Numbered from the stretch's first letter, positions 18,375-26,958 are shown. The stretch: 64,000 nucleotides of DNA from Flavobacterium buctense (GCF_014486695.1 NZ_JACTAB010000007.1:1-64000), one strand, 5' to 3'. Made by a program: numbers and translations. The notes: a model not told the origin generated them from the sequence alone.

Positions 18375-18382
18375 CAAATTTA
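18375..18382 (-). promoter_or_regulatory. -7 box TAAATTTG of the nuclease gene
   Basis: Perfect TAnnTTTG on the minus strand, 15 nt upstream of the ATG at 18359, which implies a leader of about 10 nt. Confidence 0.5.
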
Positions 18383-18564
18383 TTGATATGCAATCTATTA
18401 AAACTACAATTCAATTTTTTTGTGATAATTTAACTAACACTGAAATGATTTTTAAAGAAAAACCTTTAAAATACAAGGCTTAACGTTAGAATTTTACTAC
18501 ATGAAATCTGTGGCTATTTTTTAACATAAATACACTATTTTTACCCTAATTATTATTGCAAACA

Positions 18565-19350
18565 ATGCTTGAGATTTTAGGATATGTTGGCGCCTTATTC
18601 ATAGGCATCGTTTTAGGGATTACCGGTGGCGGAGGTTCTATTTTAACGGTTCCGATATTGGTTTACTTGCTCAATTTTAATTTTGTAATAGCCAGTGCTT
18701 ATTCCCTTTTTATAGTCGGAACTACCTCTGCATTCGGAAGTTTTCAGAATTTCAAAAAAGGATCAATCGACAGCAAAACTGCTTTACAATTTGCCATACC
18801 TTCCGTACTTGGCGTTTATCTGTCACGAAAATTTATAGTTCCCAATATTCCTGACACCCTATTTTATTTTGGTTCGTTACAACTTACTAAAGAGACTTTT
18901 TTAATGTTGATTTTTGCTGTCGTGATGCTATTGGCTTCCATTTCAATGCTTAAAGAGAGTAAAGTAATTGTGAAAATCGAACCTCAAAACAAATATTGGT
19001 TAATTCTTCAATTGTTTTTGGTGGGTATATTGATTGGCTTGATTGGCGCCGGTGGTGGATTTTTAATTATTCCGGCTTTGATGAAATTGGCTAAATTGCC
19101 TATCCGAAAAGCCATTGGTACTTCACTACTAATCATCACAATTAATTCGTTGATTGGCTTTCTTGGAGATGTTCAAACCACTGTAATAGATTGGGAGTTT
19201 CTCTTGACTTTTACCGCTTTATCCGTGATGGGTATTTTTATTGGGCTTTTTATTCAAAAATACATCAATGAAAAAAGACTCAAAAAGCTATTTGGCTTTT
19301 TCATTTTAGCCATGGCTGTGTTTATTATCTATAAAGAGATATTTTCATAA
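18565..19350 (+). CDS. TauE/SafE family sulfite/anion exporter
   Basis: A 261-residue membrane protein with about eight membrane segments and the two half-repeats of the family: GIVLGITGGGGSILTVPILVY near the N terminus and LIGLIGAGGGFLIIPAL near residue 160. TauE/SafE proteins export sulfite, sulfoacetate or related anions. It lies 64 nt upstream of a persulfide dioxygenase-rhodanese gene, so export of sulfite made by that enzyme is a reasonable inference. The ATG at 18565 is preferred over the in-frame TTG at 18556, which lies in a promoter-like TATTATTG. Confidence 0.88.
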   Translation: MLEILGYVGALFIGIVLGITGGGGSILTVPILVYLLNFNFVIASAYSLFIVGTTSAFGSFQNFKKGSIDSKTALQFAIPSVLGVYLSRKFIVPNIPDTLFYFGSLQLTKETFLMLIFAVVMLLASISMLKESKVIVKIEPQNKYWLILQLFLVGILIGLIGAGGGFLIIPALMKLAKLPIRKAIGTSLLIITINSLIGFLGDVQTTVIDWEFLLTFTALSVMGIFIGLFIQKYINEKRLKKLFGFFILAMAVFIIYKEIFS

Positions 19351-19389
19351 AGTAATCTAAATTCAAATGGTTTCTACACATCAAATCTT

Positions 19390-19397
19390 TAAATTTG
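19390..19397 (+). promoter_or_regulatory. -7 box TAAATTTG upstream of the CstB-like gene
   Basis: TAnnTTTG element 18 nt before the ATG, so this gene may also be transcribed independently of tauE. Confidence 0.45.
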
Positions 19398-19414
19398 CAT
19401 AAATCTTCTCAACT

Positions 19415-20827
19415 ATGAAAATCGAACAAATATATACCGGATGTATTGCTCAAGCGGCTTATTATCTTGAAAGTAATGGTGAAGCGGCTATTTTTGACCC
19501 ATTGCGTGAAGTAAAACCCTATTTGGACAAAGCGGCTAAAGACAATGCTAAAATAAAATACATTTTTGAAACCCATTTTCACGCCGATTTTGTTTCGGGA
19601 CATTTAGATTTAGCTCAAAAAAGCGGTGGCAAAATTGTTTATGGTCCAACAGCAGCGCCGGAGTTTGACGCAATAATCGCTGAAGACAATCAGGAATTTA
19701 AAGTTGGGCATTATACCATCAAAGTACTTCATACACCGGGACATACATTAGAAAGTACCTGTTATCTTTTGACCGACGAAAATGGAAAACAACACGGCAT
19801 TATTACCGGAGACACTTTATTTATTGGTGATGTAGGTCGGCCAGATTTGGCACAAGCCTTAACAGAAGAATTGACCCAGGAGAAATTAGCTTCTTACCTT
19901 TTTGATTCGCTTCGAAATAAAATTATGCCTTTAAGTGATGATTTGATTGTTTACCCTAGTCATGGTGCCGGAAGTGCTTGTGGTAAAAACATGAGTAAAG
20001 AAACTACAGATACTTTAGGCAACCAAAAACGCACCAATTACGCTTTAAGAGCCGATATGAATAAGGAAGAATTCACTAAAGAATTGTTAGATGGTTTGGG
20101 ACTTCCTCCTGCTTATTTTCCTCAAAATGTAATGATGAATATTAAAGGTTACGAAAGTTTAGATACAGTTATTGAAAAGAGTAATATCGGTCTTTCGCCA
20201 AAGGTATTTGAAGCTGTTGCCAATCAAGGTGATGTTGTTGTTTTAGATGTTCGTCATGAAAATGATTTCGTAAAAGCACATATTCCCAACTCGATTTTTA
20301 TAGGGATTCAAGGTAATTTTGCGCCTTGGGTTGGTTCTTTATTAAAAGATGTCAATCAAAAACTATTGCTGGTTATTCCGGCAGGAAGAGAAGAAGAAAC
20401 TATAACCCGATTATCCCGTGTTGGTTTCGACCAAGTATTAGGCTATTTGAAAGGCGGTATGGAAGCATGGGTAGAAGCCGGTTTTGAAACCGATAGTATT
20501 AAATCGATTTCACCTGAGGAATTTTCCGGACAATTAACCCCAAAAAGCATAGTAGTTGATGCCAGAAAACCCGGTGAATACGAAGCAGAGCATGTTGAAA
20601 ACGCTTTAAATATTCCTTTAGACACCGTTAATGAAAGCTTCCAAAGCGTTCCAAAAGGAGCCGATTTCTTTTTGCATTGTGCCGGAGGTTATCGCTCTGT
20701 GATTATGGCTTCAATACTAAAATCAAGAGGCATTCACAATTTGATAAATGTGGAAAAAGGGATGAACGGTATAAAGCAAACCAAAGTTAATTGCACCCAA
20801 TTTGTATGTCCGTCTACCAAAAAATAA
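19415..20827 (+). CDS. CstB-like persulfide dioxygenase with two rhodanese domains (copy 1)
   Basis: A 470-residue three-domain protein. The N-terminal metallo-beta-lactamase fold has THFHADFVSGH (His54, His56, Asp58, His63) and LHTPGHT, as in ETHE1 persulfide dioxygenases. A central rhodanese-like domain (about 255-350) has IPAGREEE where the active Cys loop should be, so it is inactive. The C-terminal rhodanese keeps Cys422 in FLHCAGGYRS. This is the architecture of CstB, which oxidises persulfides to thiosulfate or sulfite. It sits behind a TauE exporter. A close paralogue lies at 61776-63194. Confidence 0.88.
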   Translation: MKIEQIYTGCIAQAAYYLESNGEAAIFDPLREVKPYLDKAAKDNAKIKYIFETHFHADFVSGHLDLAQKSGGKIVYGPTAAPEFDAIIAEDNQEFKVGHYTIKVLHTPGHTLESTCYLLTDENGKQHGIITGDTLFIGDVGRPDLAQALTEELTQEKLASYLFDSLRNKIMPLSDDLIVYPSHGAGSACGKNMSKETTDTLGNQKRTNYALRADMNKEEFTKELLDGLGLPPAYFPQNVMMNIKGYESLDTVIEKSNIGLSPKVFEAVANQGDVVVLDVRHENDFVKAHIPNSIFIGIQGNFAPWVGSLLKDVNQKLLLVIPAGREEETITRLSRVGFDQVLGYLKGGMEAWVEAGFETDSIKSISPEEFSGQLTPKSIVVDARKPGEYEAEHVENALNIPLDTVNESFQSVPKGADFFLHCAGGYRSVIMASILKSRGIHNLINVEKGMNGIKQTKVNCTQFVCPSTKK

Positions 20828-20874
20828 TTAAAGAAAAAAAATAAAAAATTCACTATATCCTATTGCAATTTAAA

Positions 20875-20882
20875 TACATTTG
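20875..20882 (+). promoter_or_regulatory. -7 box TACATTTG
   Basis: TAnnTTTG 28 nt upstream of the DUF4369 lipoprotein start. Confidence 0.45.
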
Positions 20883-20909
20883 CAATCGTTAAAAATTTAA
20901 ACCAAAAAA

Positions 20910-21659
20910 ATGAAAAAAATAATTCTTTTACTAGCCGTAGCCGTTCTTTCATTCGCTTGTAATAACTTGGCTGAAGGTGAATACATCATCACAGGAAATA
21001 TTAAAGGCATGAAAACAGGCTTAATATTCCTGGAGAAACAAAGTCCAATGGGTATGGGATACATGGCTATTGACACTGTAAAAATAGAAGATGGAAAATT
21101 TGAAATTAAAGGAAAATCGGATGAACCTGAAATTCATTTCATCCAAATTGATAAAGTTAAAGGCAAACTTCCTTTAATACTTGAAGGTGGCGAAATTGCA
21201 ATAGAAGTTGACAAAGACAGTTTATTCAAATCGAAACTAAAGGGAACATACAGCAATGAAGAGTTTACCAAATTCAATGAAGAATCCAATAAGCTTCAAA
21301 AAGGAATGCAAAAGAAAATGAAAGCCTTTGAAGTAAAAAACAAAGCGCTTATTGAACAAGTGGAAAAAACCAAAGACACAGCCATAGCTAACCGACTAAG
21401 AGCTGAATATGAACCCCTACAAAAAGAGGCTCAAAAGACTATGGAAGAATTCACTTTTGCTTACCCAAAAACACATCCAAAATCGTTTATCAGTGTATTA
21501 ATTGTACAAATGATGATGAATAATCCAAAGTATACTCCAAAAGAAATTGAAGGCCTATACAATTCATTGGATGAATCTTTGAAAAAAACTAAACCGGGAA
21601 AAAGCATCAAAGAAAACATTGATGCCTTAAAAAAAAAGCCAGCGATAAGTCAGCCATAA
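20910..21659 (+). CDS. DUF4369 lipoprotein, N-terminal half of a split TlpA-like protein
   Basis: A 249-residue lipoprotein: signal peptide with lipobox LSFAC (Cys17), DUF4369 domain (GEYIITGNIKGMKTGLIFLEK onward, to about residue 115) and a coiled-coil-like helical region. It ends ALKKKPAISQP just after a run of nine A (21629-21637). In the -1 frame the reading continues ASDKSAISLNQIAPDFKAP into a complete thioredoxin domain. The normal family member is one protein of about 390 residues with both parts. The junction is the slippery heptamer A-AAA-AAG (21632-21638). This may be a programmed frameshift, a real mutation or a homopolymer sequencing error. Confidence 0.75.
   Translation: MKKIILLLAVAVLSFACNNLAEGEYIITGNIKGMKTGLIFLEKQSPMGMGYMAIDTVKIEDGKFEIKGKSDEPEIHFIQIDKVKGKLPLILEGGEIAIEVDKDSLFKSKLKGTYSNEEFTKFNEESNKLQKGMQKKMKAFEVKNKALIEQVEKTKDTAIANRLRAEYEPLQKEAQKTMEEFTFAYPKTHPKSFISVLIVQMMMNNPKYTPKEIEGLYNSLDESLKKTKPGKSIKENIDALKKKPAISQP
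21629..21638 (+). promoter_or_regulatory. candidate -1 frameshift or slippage site
   Basis: A9-G tract. Read in the upstream frame, TTA AAA AAA AAG contains the heptamer A-AAA-AAG, the slippery site of E. coli dnaX. A -1 slip resumes at GCC (21638-21640), exactly the frame of the thioredoxin half. Transcriptional slippage adding one A would give the same result. I see no strong downstream stem-loop. Confidence 0.45.
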
Positions 21660-22081
21660 GCCTTAACCAAATTGCACCCGATTTTAAAGCCCCAAATCCT
21701 GAAGGAAAGTTGGTTTCTTTAAATGAGAGTTTAGGTAAAGTAACGTTAATTGATTTTTGGGCTTCTTGGTGTCCACCATGCAGAACTGCCAATCCGAAAT
21801 TAGTTGCTTTGTTTAACGAGTTTCACAGTAAAGGTTTCAATATCATTAGTGTTTCGCTTGACAAAGAGGCCGACAAATGGAAAAACGCTATAGCTAAAGA
21901 CAAGTTGACCTGGACACAAGTTTCAAACTTAAAGGAAATGGAAGATCCTATTGCAGTGCAATACGGAATTGAATTAATTCCGACTACTTTTTTATTAGAT
22001 TCTTCAGGAAGAATTATTGGAATCGATTTACCTCATGAGGAAATGAAAGCCAAAATCAAAGCGCTTTTGGGAACCAAATAA
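21638..22081 (+). CDS. thioredoxin half of the split TlpA-like protein
   Basis: About 147 residues in the -1 frame relative to the upstream half, starting ASDKSAISLNQIAPDF. The TlpA/AhpC-like redox domain has the segment LIDFWASWCPPCRTANP with a WCPPC active site and the cis-Pro segment LIPTTFLLD. A separate frame from the TTG at 21710 would cut off the first strand, so independent initiation is unlikely. It should act in the periplasm as a disulfide reductase if joined to the lipoprotein half. A terminator follows. Confidence 0.7.
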   Translation, partial: ASDKSAISLNQIAPDFKAPNPEGKLVSLNESLGKVTLIDFWASWCPPCRTANPKLVALFNEFHSKGFNIISVSLDKEADKWKNAIAKDKLTWTQVSNLKEMEDPIAVQYGIELIPTTFLLDSSGRIIGIDLPHEEMKAKIKALLGTK

Positions 22082-22102
22082 GACTTTTTGATCATTACAT
22101 AC

Positions 22103-22128
22103 AAAAATCTCCTTAGGGAGATTTTTTT
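22103..22128 (+). terminator. terminator of the TlpA-like gene
   Basis: AAAATCTCC-TTAG-GGAGATTTT hairpin with T-run, 22 nt after the stop. Confidence 0.85.
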
Positions 22129-22183
22129 ATTGCTTTTAAAACCAATAGCTTAAAAAAAGTTGCACAATTAAGTTCCGATTTTA

Positions 22184-22214
22184 TTTGTGAAGCTCAAAAG
22201 TGTTTTTATATTTG
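22184..22214 (+). promoter_or_regulatory. tRNA-Tyr promoter
   Basis: TTTG (22184-22187), 19-nt spacer, TATATTTG (22207-22214): an exact match to the Bacteroidetes consensus, 17 nt before the mature tRNA 5' end. Confidence 0.8.
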
Positions 22215-22231
22215 CAATCGCTAAAGGCCAT

Positions 22232-22313
22232 GGGGAGATACTCAAGCGGCCAACGAGGGCGGACTGTAAATCCGCTGATTACATCTTCGCAGGTTCGAAT
22301 CCTGCTCTCCCCA
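22232..22313 (+). tRNA. tRNA-Tyr (GUA)
   Basis: An 82-nt class II tRNA with a 7-bp acceptor stem GGGGAGA/TCTCCCC and discriminator A. The anticodon stem and loop GGACTGTAAATCC carries GTA. It has an extended variable arm and a T arm with GGTTCGAATCC. CCA is not encoded. The long variable arm and anticodon together fix tyrosine. A hairpin terminator follows at once. Confidence 0.95.
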
Positions 22314-22393
22314 CAAGAAAAACCGAAACTTATGTTTCGGTTTTTTTTATTTTGTGGTTACGTCAAATGCTTGCTTTTGAAAGTAACTTCAAA
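22298..22393 (+). repeat. direct repeat copy 1: tRNA-Tyr 3' end plus terminator
   Basis: The last 16 nt of tRNA-Tyr, the terminator and about 45 nt beyond recur at 22475-22569 with only a few differences. The period is 177 bp. The 81 bp between the copies is unique and has no gene. Confidence 0.85.
22320..22348 (+). terminator. tRNA-Tyr terminator
   Basis: AAACCGAAAC / GTTTCGGTTT with a TTAT loop and T-run, a few bases after the tRNA 3' end. A second copy is at 22497-22524, where the loop segment CTTATG appears as its reverse complement CATAAG. Confidence 0.85.
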
Positions 22394-22474
22394 GTAAAAA
22401 AACAAACAGGGCGACTTAGCCGTGATTTAGTTTTTCTTGTACCTATTTAATCCTAATAGGATGTTGCATGGCAA

Positions 22475-22569
22475 AATCCTGCTCTCCCCACAAAAAAAAC
22501 CGAAACATAAGTTTCGGTTTTTTTATTTTGTGGTTACGTCAAATACTTGCTTTTGAAAGTAACTTCAAA
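22475..22569 (+). repeat. direct repeat copy 2: truncated tRNA-Tyr 3' end plus terminator
   Basis: Begins AATCCTGCTCTCCCCA, identical to the 3' end of tRNA-Tyr, and continues through a second terminator hairpin. It lacks the rest of the tRNA, so it is not a gene. This is the pattern left by integration at, or excision from, a tRNA 3' end, or by a local tandem duplication. From 22570 to 22853 I see no gene or recognisable element. Confidence 0.8.
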
Positions 22570-22853
22570 AAAACACCACCATAAAATTTTACAAAAAAGA
22601 AAAGGTAGAAAATAGCTAACAACTAAAAGAATAGTAAAATAAGCAACCTATTTAAAATACTATGTACCTCTGCAAAAATAGTATTGAAAGAAAGAATGAA
22701 CCTATCGAAGATATCGATTAAGATTTAATAGTATAAAACTATTTTAGCGTAATTTTATATACGGTTTTACTAATGAAAAACAATTTTCATTTGTGATCAT
22801 TATTTGCTAATAATAGTATAATTCAGACCTTAATTAATAGACAAAATCAAAAG

Positions 22854-23273
22854 ATGGGAAAACAAAAACCTGATAATGTAGTTTATTCAGAAAAAGAAGG
22901 ATATCACGCTAACATATTGCCTTTCGCAACCAATGTTGGTGCCCCTGTTATTAAAATTGATGATGTCGTTGCATGGAAAAGCAGAGGAATTCATAATGTA
23001 AACAAAGAGTTTGAAAGTAAGTTTAATGAATTAAAAACGGCTTATCAAAGTTTAATAGAAGAATACCAATGGAATGAGTTAGTCTATAATGCAAAGTTTT
23101 CATTTGAGCCAGTAATTGGGGAAATTTATCATATGTATTTAGGCGATGATGGAAAACAATTTTTATCACTAATATCACCGCAAGAATGGAACAAAGAGTT
23201 CATAGCCTCTTTCAGACTCAACAGTGATAAAAAATGGTTATTGATAGACAAACAAAGCCTAAGTTTCATTTAA
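22854..23273 (+). CDS. DUF2452 family protein
   Basis: A 139-residue cytosolic protein recognised as DUF2452 from KPDNVVYSEKEGYHANILPF, ATNVGAPVIKIDDVVAWKS, YQWNELVYNAKFSFEPVIGE and the C-terminal FIASFRLNSDKKWLLIDKQS. Function unknown; the Tyr/Trp-rich middle suggests a small-molecule or protein-binding fold. It converges on the photolyase operon: its stop codon overlaps that of the Cry-DASH gene. Members are often near photolyases in flavobacteria as I recall, but that is not shown by this window alone. Confidence 0.8.
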   Translation: MGKQKPDNVVYSEKEGYHANILPFATNVGAPVIKIDDVVAWKSRGIHNVNKEFESKFNELKTAYQSLIEEYQWNELVYNAKFSFEPVIGEIYHMYLGDDGKQFLSLISPQEWNKEFIASFRLNSDKKWLLIDKQSLSFI

Positions 23274-24562
23274 TATTTTAACCACAAATCCCTAAAGGTT
23301 TTATTCTTATCATAATCGATAGCCTGCTTTTCAATATTGAAATAGCGATTGCCACGAGGATCATTTCCAACACCGGCCAAATAAGCCCAATTACCCCAAT
23401 TACTGCAAACATCATAATCGATAAGCTGTTGCTCAAAATAACTCGCACCATATCGCCAATCGAGCTTTAAATCGTTACAAAAATAACTCGCCACATTTTG
23501 ACGACCTCTATTACTCATAAAACCTGTTAATTGTAGCTCAATCATATTAGCATCCACAAAATCAACTCCGGTTTTACCGTTAACCCAGTCTTCAAGTAAT
23601 TTTATATCGAATTGATTTATCGTCAAGTCTTTATTTTGAATGCCTGATTTTAGAAATATTTTATTTTGATGTTTCTTCATCATAAACCTAAAATAATCTC
23701 GCCATAACAATTCAAATACTAACCAATACGTTGATTCGTTAGCTCCAAATTGGGATTCATATTTTTTTAGTTCCAAATAAATAAACCTGGGCGAAATACA
23801 ACCCAAAGCCAACCAAGCAGAAAACTTAGAAGAATAATCGGCACCTACCATACCGTTTCGGGTTTCTTTGTAGATTGAAATGGCTTTTGATTCAAAAAAA
23901 TAATAGTTCAGCCTTCTTAGCGCTTCCGACTCACCTCCTTTAAATTGGATTGCCGCTCTATTGTCTATTGCCACCTCGTGTATACCTAAAGCTTCTATTG
24001 TTGGCAAAATTACTGGTGCAATTTCAGGGGAATTTACAACCATCGGTTTGTCAAAAGATTTTCTGATGATGGCATCCTTCTCCGTTTTCTTTCTAAAATT
24101 GGTAAACACCTCCGGAATGTCTTTGATGGAAAAAGGCAAATCTTCGGCATGGTACAAAGTACTGGTGCTAAATGTCAGTAATTCACAATGGTGTTTCCAA
24201 AGTTCAGCCTGAACCAAGGCCTCGGTTTGCTTTTCTTCATAAGCTACTTCTCGCTTAGCGTACACTCGTTGGGCTTTAAACTGCTTGACAACCTGTGGAA
24301 TTTCTATTTCTGGTTTTCCCTTTAAAATTAGCAATCCTGAACCTAACTCTCGTAAACTTTTATCTAAATCGATTAAGGATTCTAATAAGAATTGGATTCT
24401 GAAACTACCGGTTTTTTTAAAACCATATCTGGTCGTTTCAAAATGGGATTCGTCAAAACAATACACCGGAATTACAGCATCATTTTGTGCAATTGCTTTG
24501 ACCAAGGTTTCGTTATCAATTAATCGTAAATCTGTTTTAAACCAAACTATAGCAGTTTTCAT
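23270..24562 (-). CDS. cryptochrome/photolyase, DASH family
   Basis: A 430-residue Cry-DASH protein. Photolyase alpha/beta domain first (TAIVWFKTDLRLIDNETLV), then the FAD-binding helical domain with STYWLVFELLWRDYFRFMM, GKTGVDFVDANMIELQLTGF and the DASH hallmark SNWGNWAYLAGVGNDPRGNR. Family members bind FAD and MTHF and repair cyclobutane dimers in single-stranded or looped DNA. It is the last gene of the seven-gene operon and overlaps the preceding FeS photolyase by 4 nt (ATGA type). Confidence 0.93.
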   Translation of the reverse strand: MKTAIVWFKTDLRLIDNETLVKAIAQNDAVIPVYCFDESHFETTRYGFKKTGSFRIQFLLESLIDLDKSLRELGSGLLILKGKPEIEIPQVVKQFKAQRVYAKREVAYEEKQTEALVQAELWKHHCELLTFSTSTLYHAEDLPFSIKDIPEVFTNFRKKTEKDAIIRKSFDKPMVVNSPEIAPVILPTIEALGIHEVAIDNRAAIQFKGGESEALRRLNYYFFESKAISIYKETRNGMVGADYSSKFSAWLALGCISPRFIYLELKKYESQFGANESTYWLVFELLWRDYFRFMMKKHQNKIFLKSGIQNKDLTINQFDIKLLEDWVNGKTGVDFVDANMIELQLTGFMSNRGRQNVASYFCNDLKLDWRYGASYFEQQLIDYDVCSNWGNWAYLAGVGNDPRGNRYFNIEKQAIDYDKNKTFRDLWLKY

Positions 24563-26097
24563 AATTCATTGAGGTGTTTTAAATAATAATCGGCTTGTTG
24601 TAATAACGCGGTTTTATCTTCCGGCTTCATTTTACGCCAAACATTGTACATCATACCAATCCTTGGGTTCTTGGCCAATTGGTCTTCGTGACGGTCATAA
24701 AAATTCCAGTACAAACTATTAAAAGGACAAGCTTTATCGCCTACTTTCTTAGCCTTGTTGTAAAAACAACTACCGCAGTAATGACTCATTTTATCTATAT
24801 AAGCAGCCGAACTCACATAAGGTTTGGTACCCACTATACCGCCATCGGCAAACTGACTCATGCCGCGGGTATTGGTAATTTCAACCCAATCAATAGCGTC
24901 AATATAAATCCCCAGGTACCAAGCATCGACTTCATCCGGATGGATCCCGACCAAAAGTGCAAAATTCCCGGTGACCATTAATCGTTGAATATGATGGGCA
25001 TAGGCATAGTGAAGTGATTGGTTAATGGCGTCTTTAAGACAATTCATTTTTGTTTTTCCGGTCCAAAACCAATGCGGTAACTTTTCCTGATGGTTGAAAA
25101 AATTCATTGTAGCATATTCAGGCATTTTCAACCAATAGATGCCTCGCATGTATTCGCGCCAACCAATGATTTGCCGAACAAAGCCTTCCAATTGATTGTA
25201 CTCGATACGTTCCGGCTTATCTTTCCATTCCATAATAGCCCGTTGGATTACCTCTAAAGGCGATATCATCTTAGTATTCATCGAAAAAGATAATCTTGAA
25301 TGATAAAGCGACCATTCATTGGGTGACATAGCGTCTTGGTACGAGCCAAATAGCGGCAAACATTCAGCAACAAAAAACTCGAGTAATTCCAGTGATTGAG
25401 TTCTATTAATTGGCCAAATAAAATTAGTAGCATCAATAGTTCCAATGGTTTTTATATTCGTTTTAGCCATCTCATTGACTATCTCTGAAACATCCGTATT
25501 GAACACCAAAGGATCAATAGGCTTATGCGTTTTGGGCAACTTTTTTCGATTGTCACCATCATAATTCCATTGGCCTGTAGTAGGATTATTGCCTTCCATT
25601 AGAATTTGGTGTTTTTTACGCATGGCGCGGTAAAAACTCTCCATCAAAAATGACTTTTTACCTTCAAAAAAATCGCCTAACTCATTTCGAGCAGCAAAAA
25701 AATGCTCAGTATCGAATACTTGAACGGGAATTAAAAGTTGGTTCGCAAATTCCTTGAGCATTATATCAAGGCGATATTCATCCGGCAGTTGATACTCAAA
25801 ATGGGTGTAATTATCCCTTTCAAGGATAACATTTAAGTTAGCCTCAAAAGATTGCAAATTAGATTTATCGGTTAATTTCAGATAAATAACTTTATGTTTT
25901 TGAACTTGTAAATTATCTGCAAAATGGCGCATAGCGGCAAAGAAACCCGCTACTTTTTGAACATGATGCTGCGCATAATCGGTTTCGGTACGCACTTCCA
26001 TCATTACATAAGTCACCGCATCATCGATCATAGAAAACCATGAGTGTTGGCTGTTTAATTGATCGCCTAAAATCAATCTTAAAATCTTAGTTGCCAT
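24559..26097 (-). CDS. iron-sulfur bacterial cryptochrome/photolyase (FeS-BCP, PhrB-like)
   Basis: A 512-residue member of the FeS bacterial cryptochromes and photolyases, which include (6-4) photolyases such as Agrobacterium PhrB. The N terminus LRLILGDQLNSQHSW and the segment DYAQHHVQKVAGFFAAMRH are typical. The [4Fe-4S] ligands are visible as Cys in KMNCLKD and the C-terminal cluster HYCGSCFYN with ACPFNSLYW. The flavin site is around TNTRGMSQFADGG. Probably repairs (6-4) photoproducts with FAD and a ribolumazine antenna. Co-transcribed with DUF2256 three nucleotides upstream. Confidence 0.9.
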   Translation of the reverse strand: MATKILRLILGDQLNSQHSWFSMIDDAVTYVMMEVRTETDYAQHHVQKVAGFFAAMRHFADNLQVQKHKVIYLKLTDKSNLQSFEANLNVILERDNYTHFEYQLPDEYRLDIMLKEFANQLLIPVQVFDTEHFFAARNELGDFFEGKKSFLMESFYRAMRKKHQILMEGNNPTTGQWNYDGDNRKKLPKTHKPIDPLVFNTDVSEIVNEMAKTNIKTIGTIDATNFIWPINRTQSLELLEFFVAECLPLFGSYQDAMSPNEWSLYHSRLSFSMNTKMISPLEVIQRAIMEWKDKPERIEYNQLEGFVRQIIGWREYMRGIYWLKMPEYATMNFFNHQEKLPHWFWTGKTKMNCLKDAINQSLHYAYAHHIQRLMVTGNFALLVGIHPDEVDAWYLGIYIDAIDWVEITNTRGMSQFADGGIVGTKPYVSSAAYIDKMSHYCGSCFYNKAKKVGDKACPFNSLYWNFYDRHEDQLAKNPRIGMMYNVWRKMKPEDKTALLQQADYYLKHLNEL

Positions 26098-26099
26098 AA

Positions 26100-26237
26100 T
26101 TATTTATTCATTCTGCATTTATCACTGCAATATTTTACCTCATCCCAAACCTTTTCCCATTTCTTTCTCCAAGAAAAAGGTCGATGGCAAACCAGGCAAA
26201 CTTTAGAAGGTAAGTGCTGTTTTTTAATTCCTTTCAT
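26100..26237 (-). CDS. DUF2256 zinc-ribbon-like miniprotein
   Basis: A 45-residue protein. It has four cysteines in two pairs ([11 protein letters not shown] and [11 protein letters not shown]) around the conserved [13 protein letters not shown] stretch, the signature of DUF2256. The cysteine spacing suggests a zinc finger or treble-clef fold. It overlaps the end of the DUF2071 gene by 14 nt and ends 2 nt before the FeS-BCP start, so it is inside the operon. DUF2256 genes are known neighbours of FeS-BCP/photolyase genes; the role is unknown. Confidence 0.88.
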   Translation of the reverse strand: MKGIKKQHLPSKVCLVCHRPFSWRKKWEKVWDEVKYCSDKCRMNK

Positions 26238-26958
26238 AACCAAATTTTAATCGGTTTCTTTTCCATTCAATCTTAACCGCTGACCCATCGGCCACGAAGA
26301 CAGCCTTGGGTTGGGTATGGTTCAATACTGAAAAATCGTTTCCATACATTGTTGAAAAATCACAATTTATGGCGTGATTGGTAACCGGAAAGACCTTCCA
26401 TCTCGGGTGCTGCAAACGGTATTCTTCAGTAGCATTTTCGTTTACTTTAGTATAACCGTAATAATGTTGGTAGATAAATTCTTCAAAAGAATTAGGCTCC
26501 ATGTCCTTAGATTTTGTCTCGGTTTCAACGAAAATACTGTTCCACTTTTTATTCAAAAGCCACTCGAATTGCAATTGTTGTGTTGATTCAAATTTGCTAA
26601 AAAAATGCTTGGTAGGAACTACGGTATAATGTTCTTTGTACAACCAATTGGCTACCCAAGCCACTAAGGGATAAGGGATAGTTTCATTGATAAAAACAAC
26701 GCCTCTTTTAACAAAATACCCTTCTTCTCTCTTGACATAAAACCGCAAATTGATTTCTTCAAAAGTGCCAAAGCGTGGAATGGGAATATTAAATATTTTG
26801 GTTTTTTTAAACATAAAACCTACCAAACTTATATAGGCCTTACCGTCGAATAAGTCGATTGTAACTCCTTTAGGTAAAAATGGGCGGAGAATCTCAGGAT
26901 CAATTTCGTAATTGACCATGATGATATTTTCCCAATTAGCTTTTAAAAATATGGCCAT
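26224..26958 (-). CDS. DUF2071 (YqjF-like) family protein
   Basis: A 244-residue soluble protein recognised as DUF2071 by [48 protein letters not shown] and the C-terminal Tyr/Phe-rich strands. It belongs to the acetoacetate-decarboxylase-like fold group; function unknown. Its start overlaps the stop of the photolyase gene by one base. Its position inside a photolyase operon suggests a light-stress role, by inference only. Confidence 0.85.
   Translation of the reverse strand: MAIFLKANWENIIMVNYEIDPEILRPFLPKGVTIDLFDGKAYISLVGFMFKKTKIFNIPIPRFGTFEEINLRFYVKREEGYFVKRGVVFINETIPYPLVAWVANWLYKEHYTVVPTKHFFSKFESTQQLQFEWLLNKKWNSIFVETETKSKDMEPNSFEEFIYQHYYGYTKVNENATEEYRLQHPRWKVFPVTNHAINCDFSTMYGNDFSVLNHTQPKAVFVADGSAVKIEWKRNRLKFGYERN

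Noticed and set aside
21710..22081. Independent thioredoxin gene starting at a TTG
   Set aside because: It would lack the first strand of the domain; the -1 frame extends smoothly back to the A-tract.
22187..22450. Protein-coding frames over the tRNA
   Set aside because: They run through tRNA-Tyr and its terminator; shadows.
22232..22569. Genomic island at tRNA-Tyr
   Set aside because: Only 81 bp lies between the repeats and no integrase or cargo is present.
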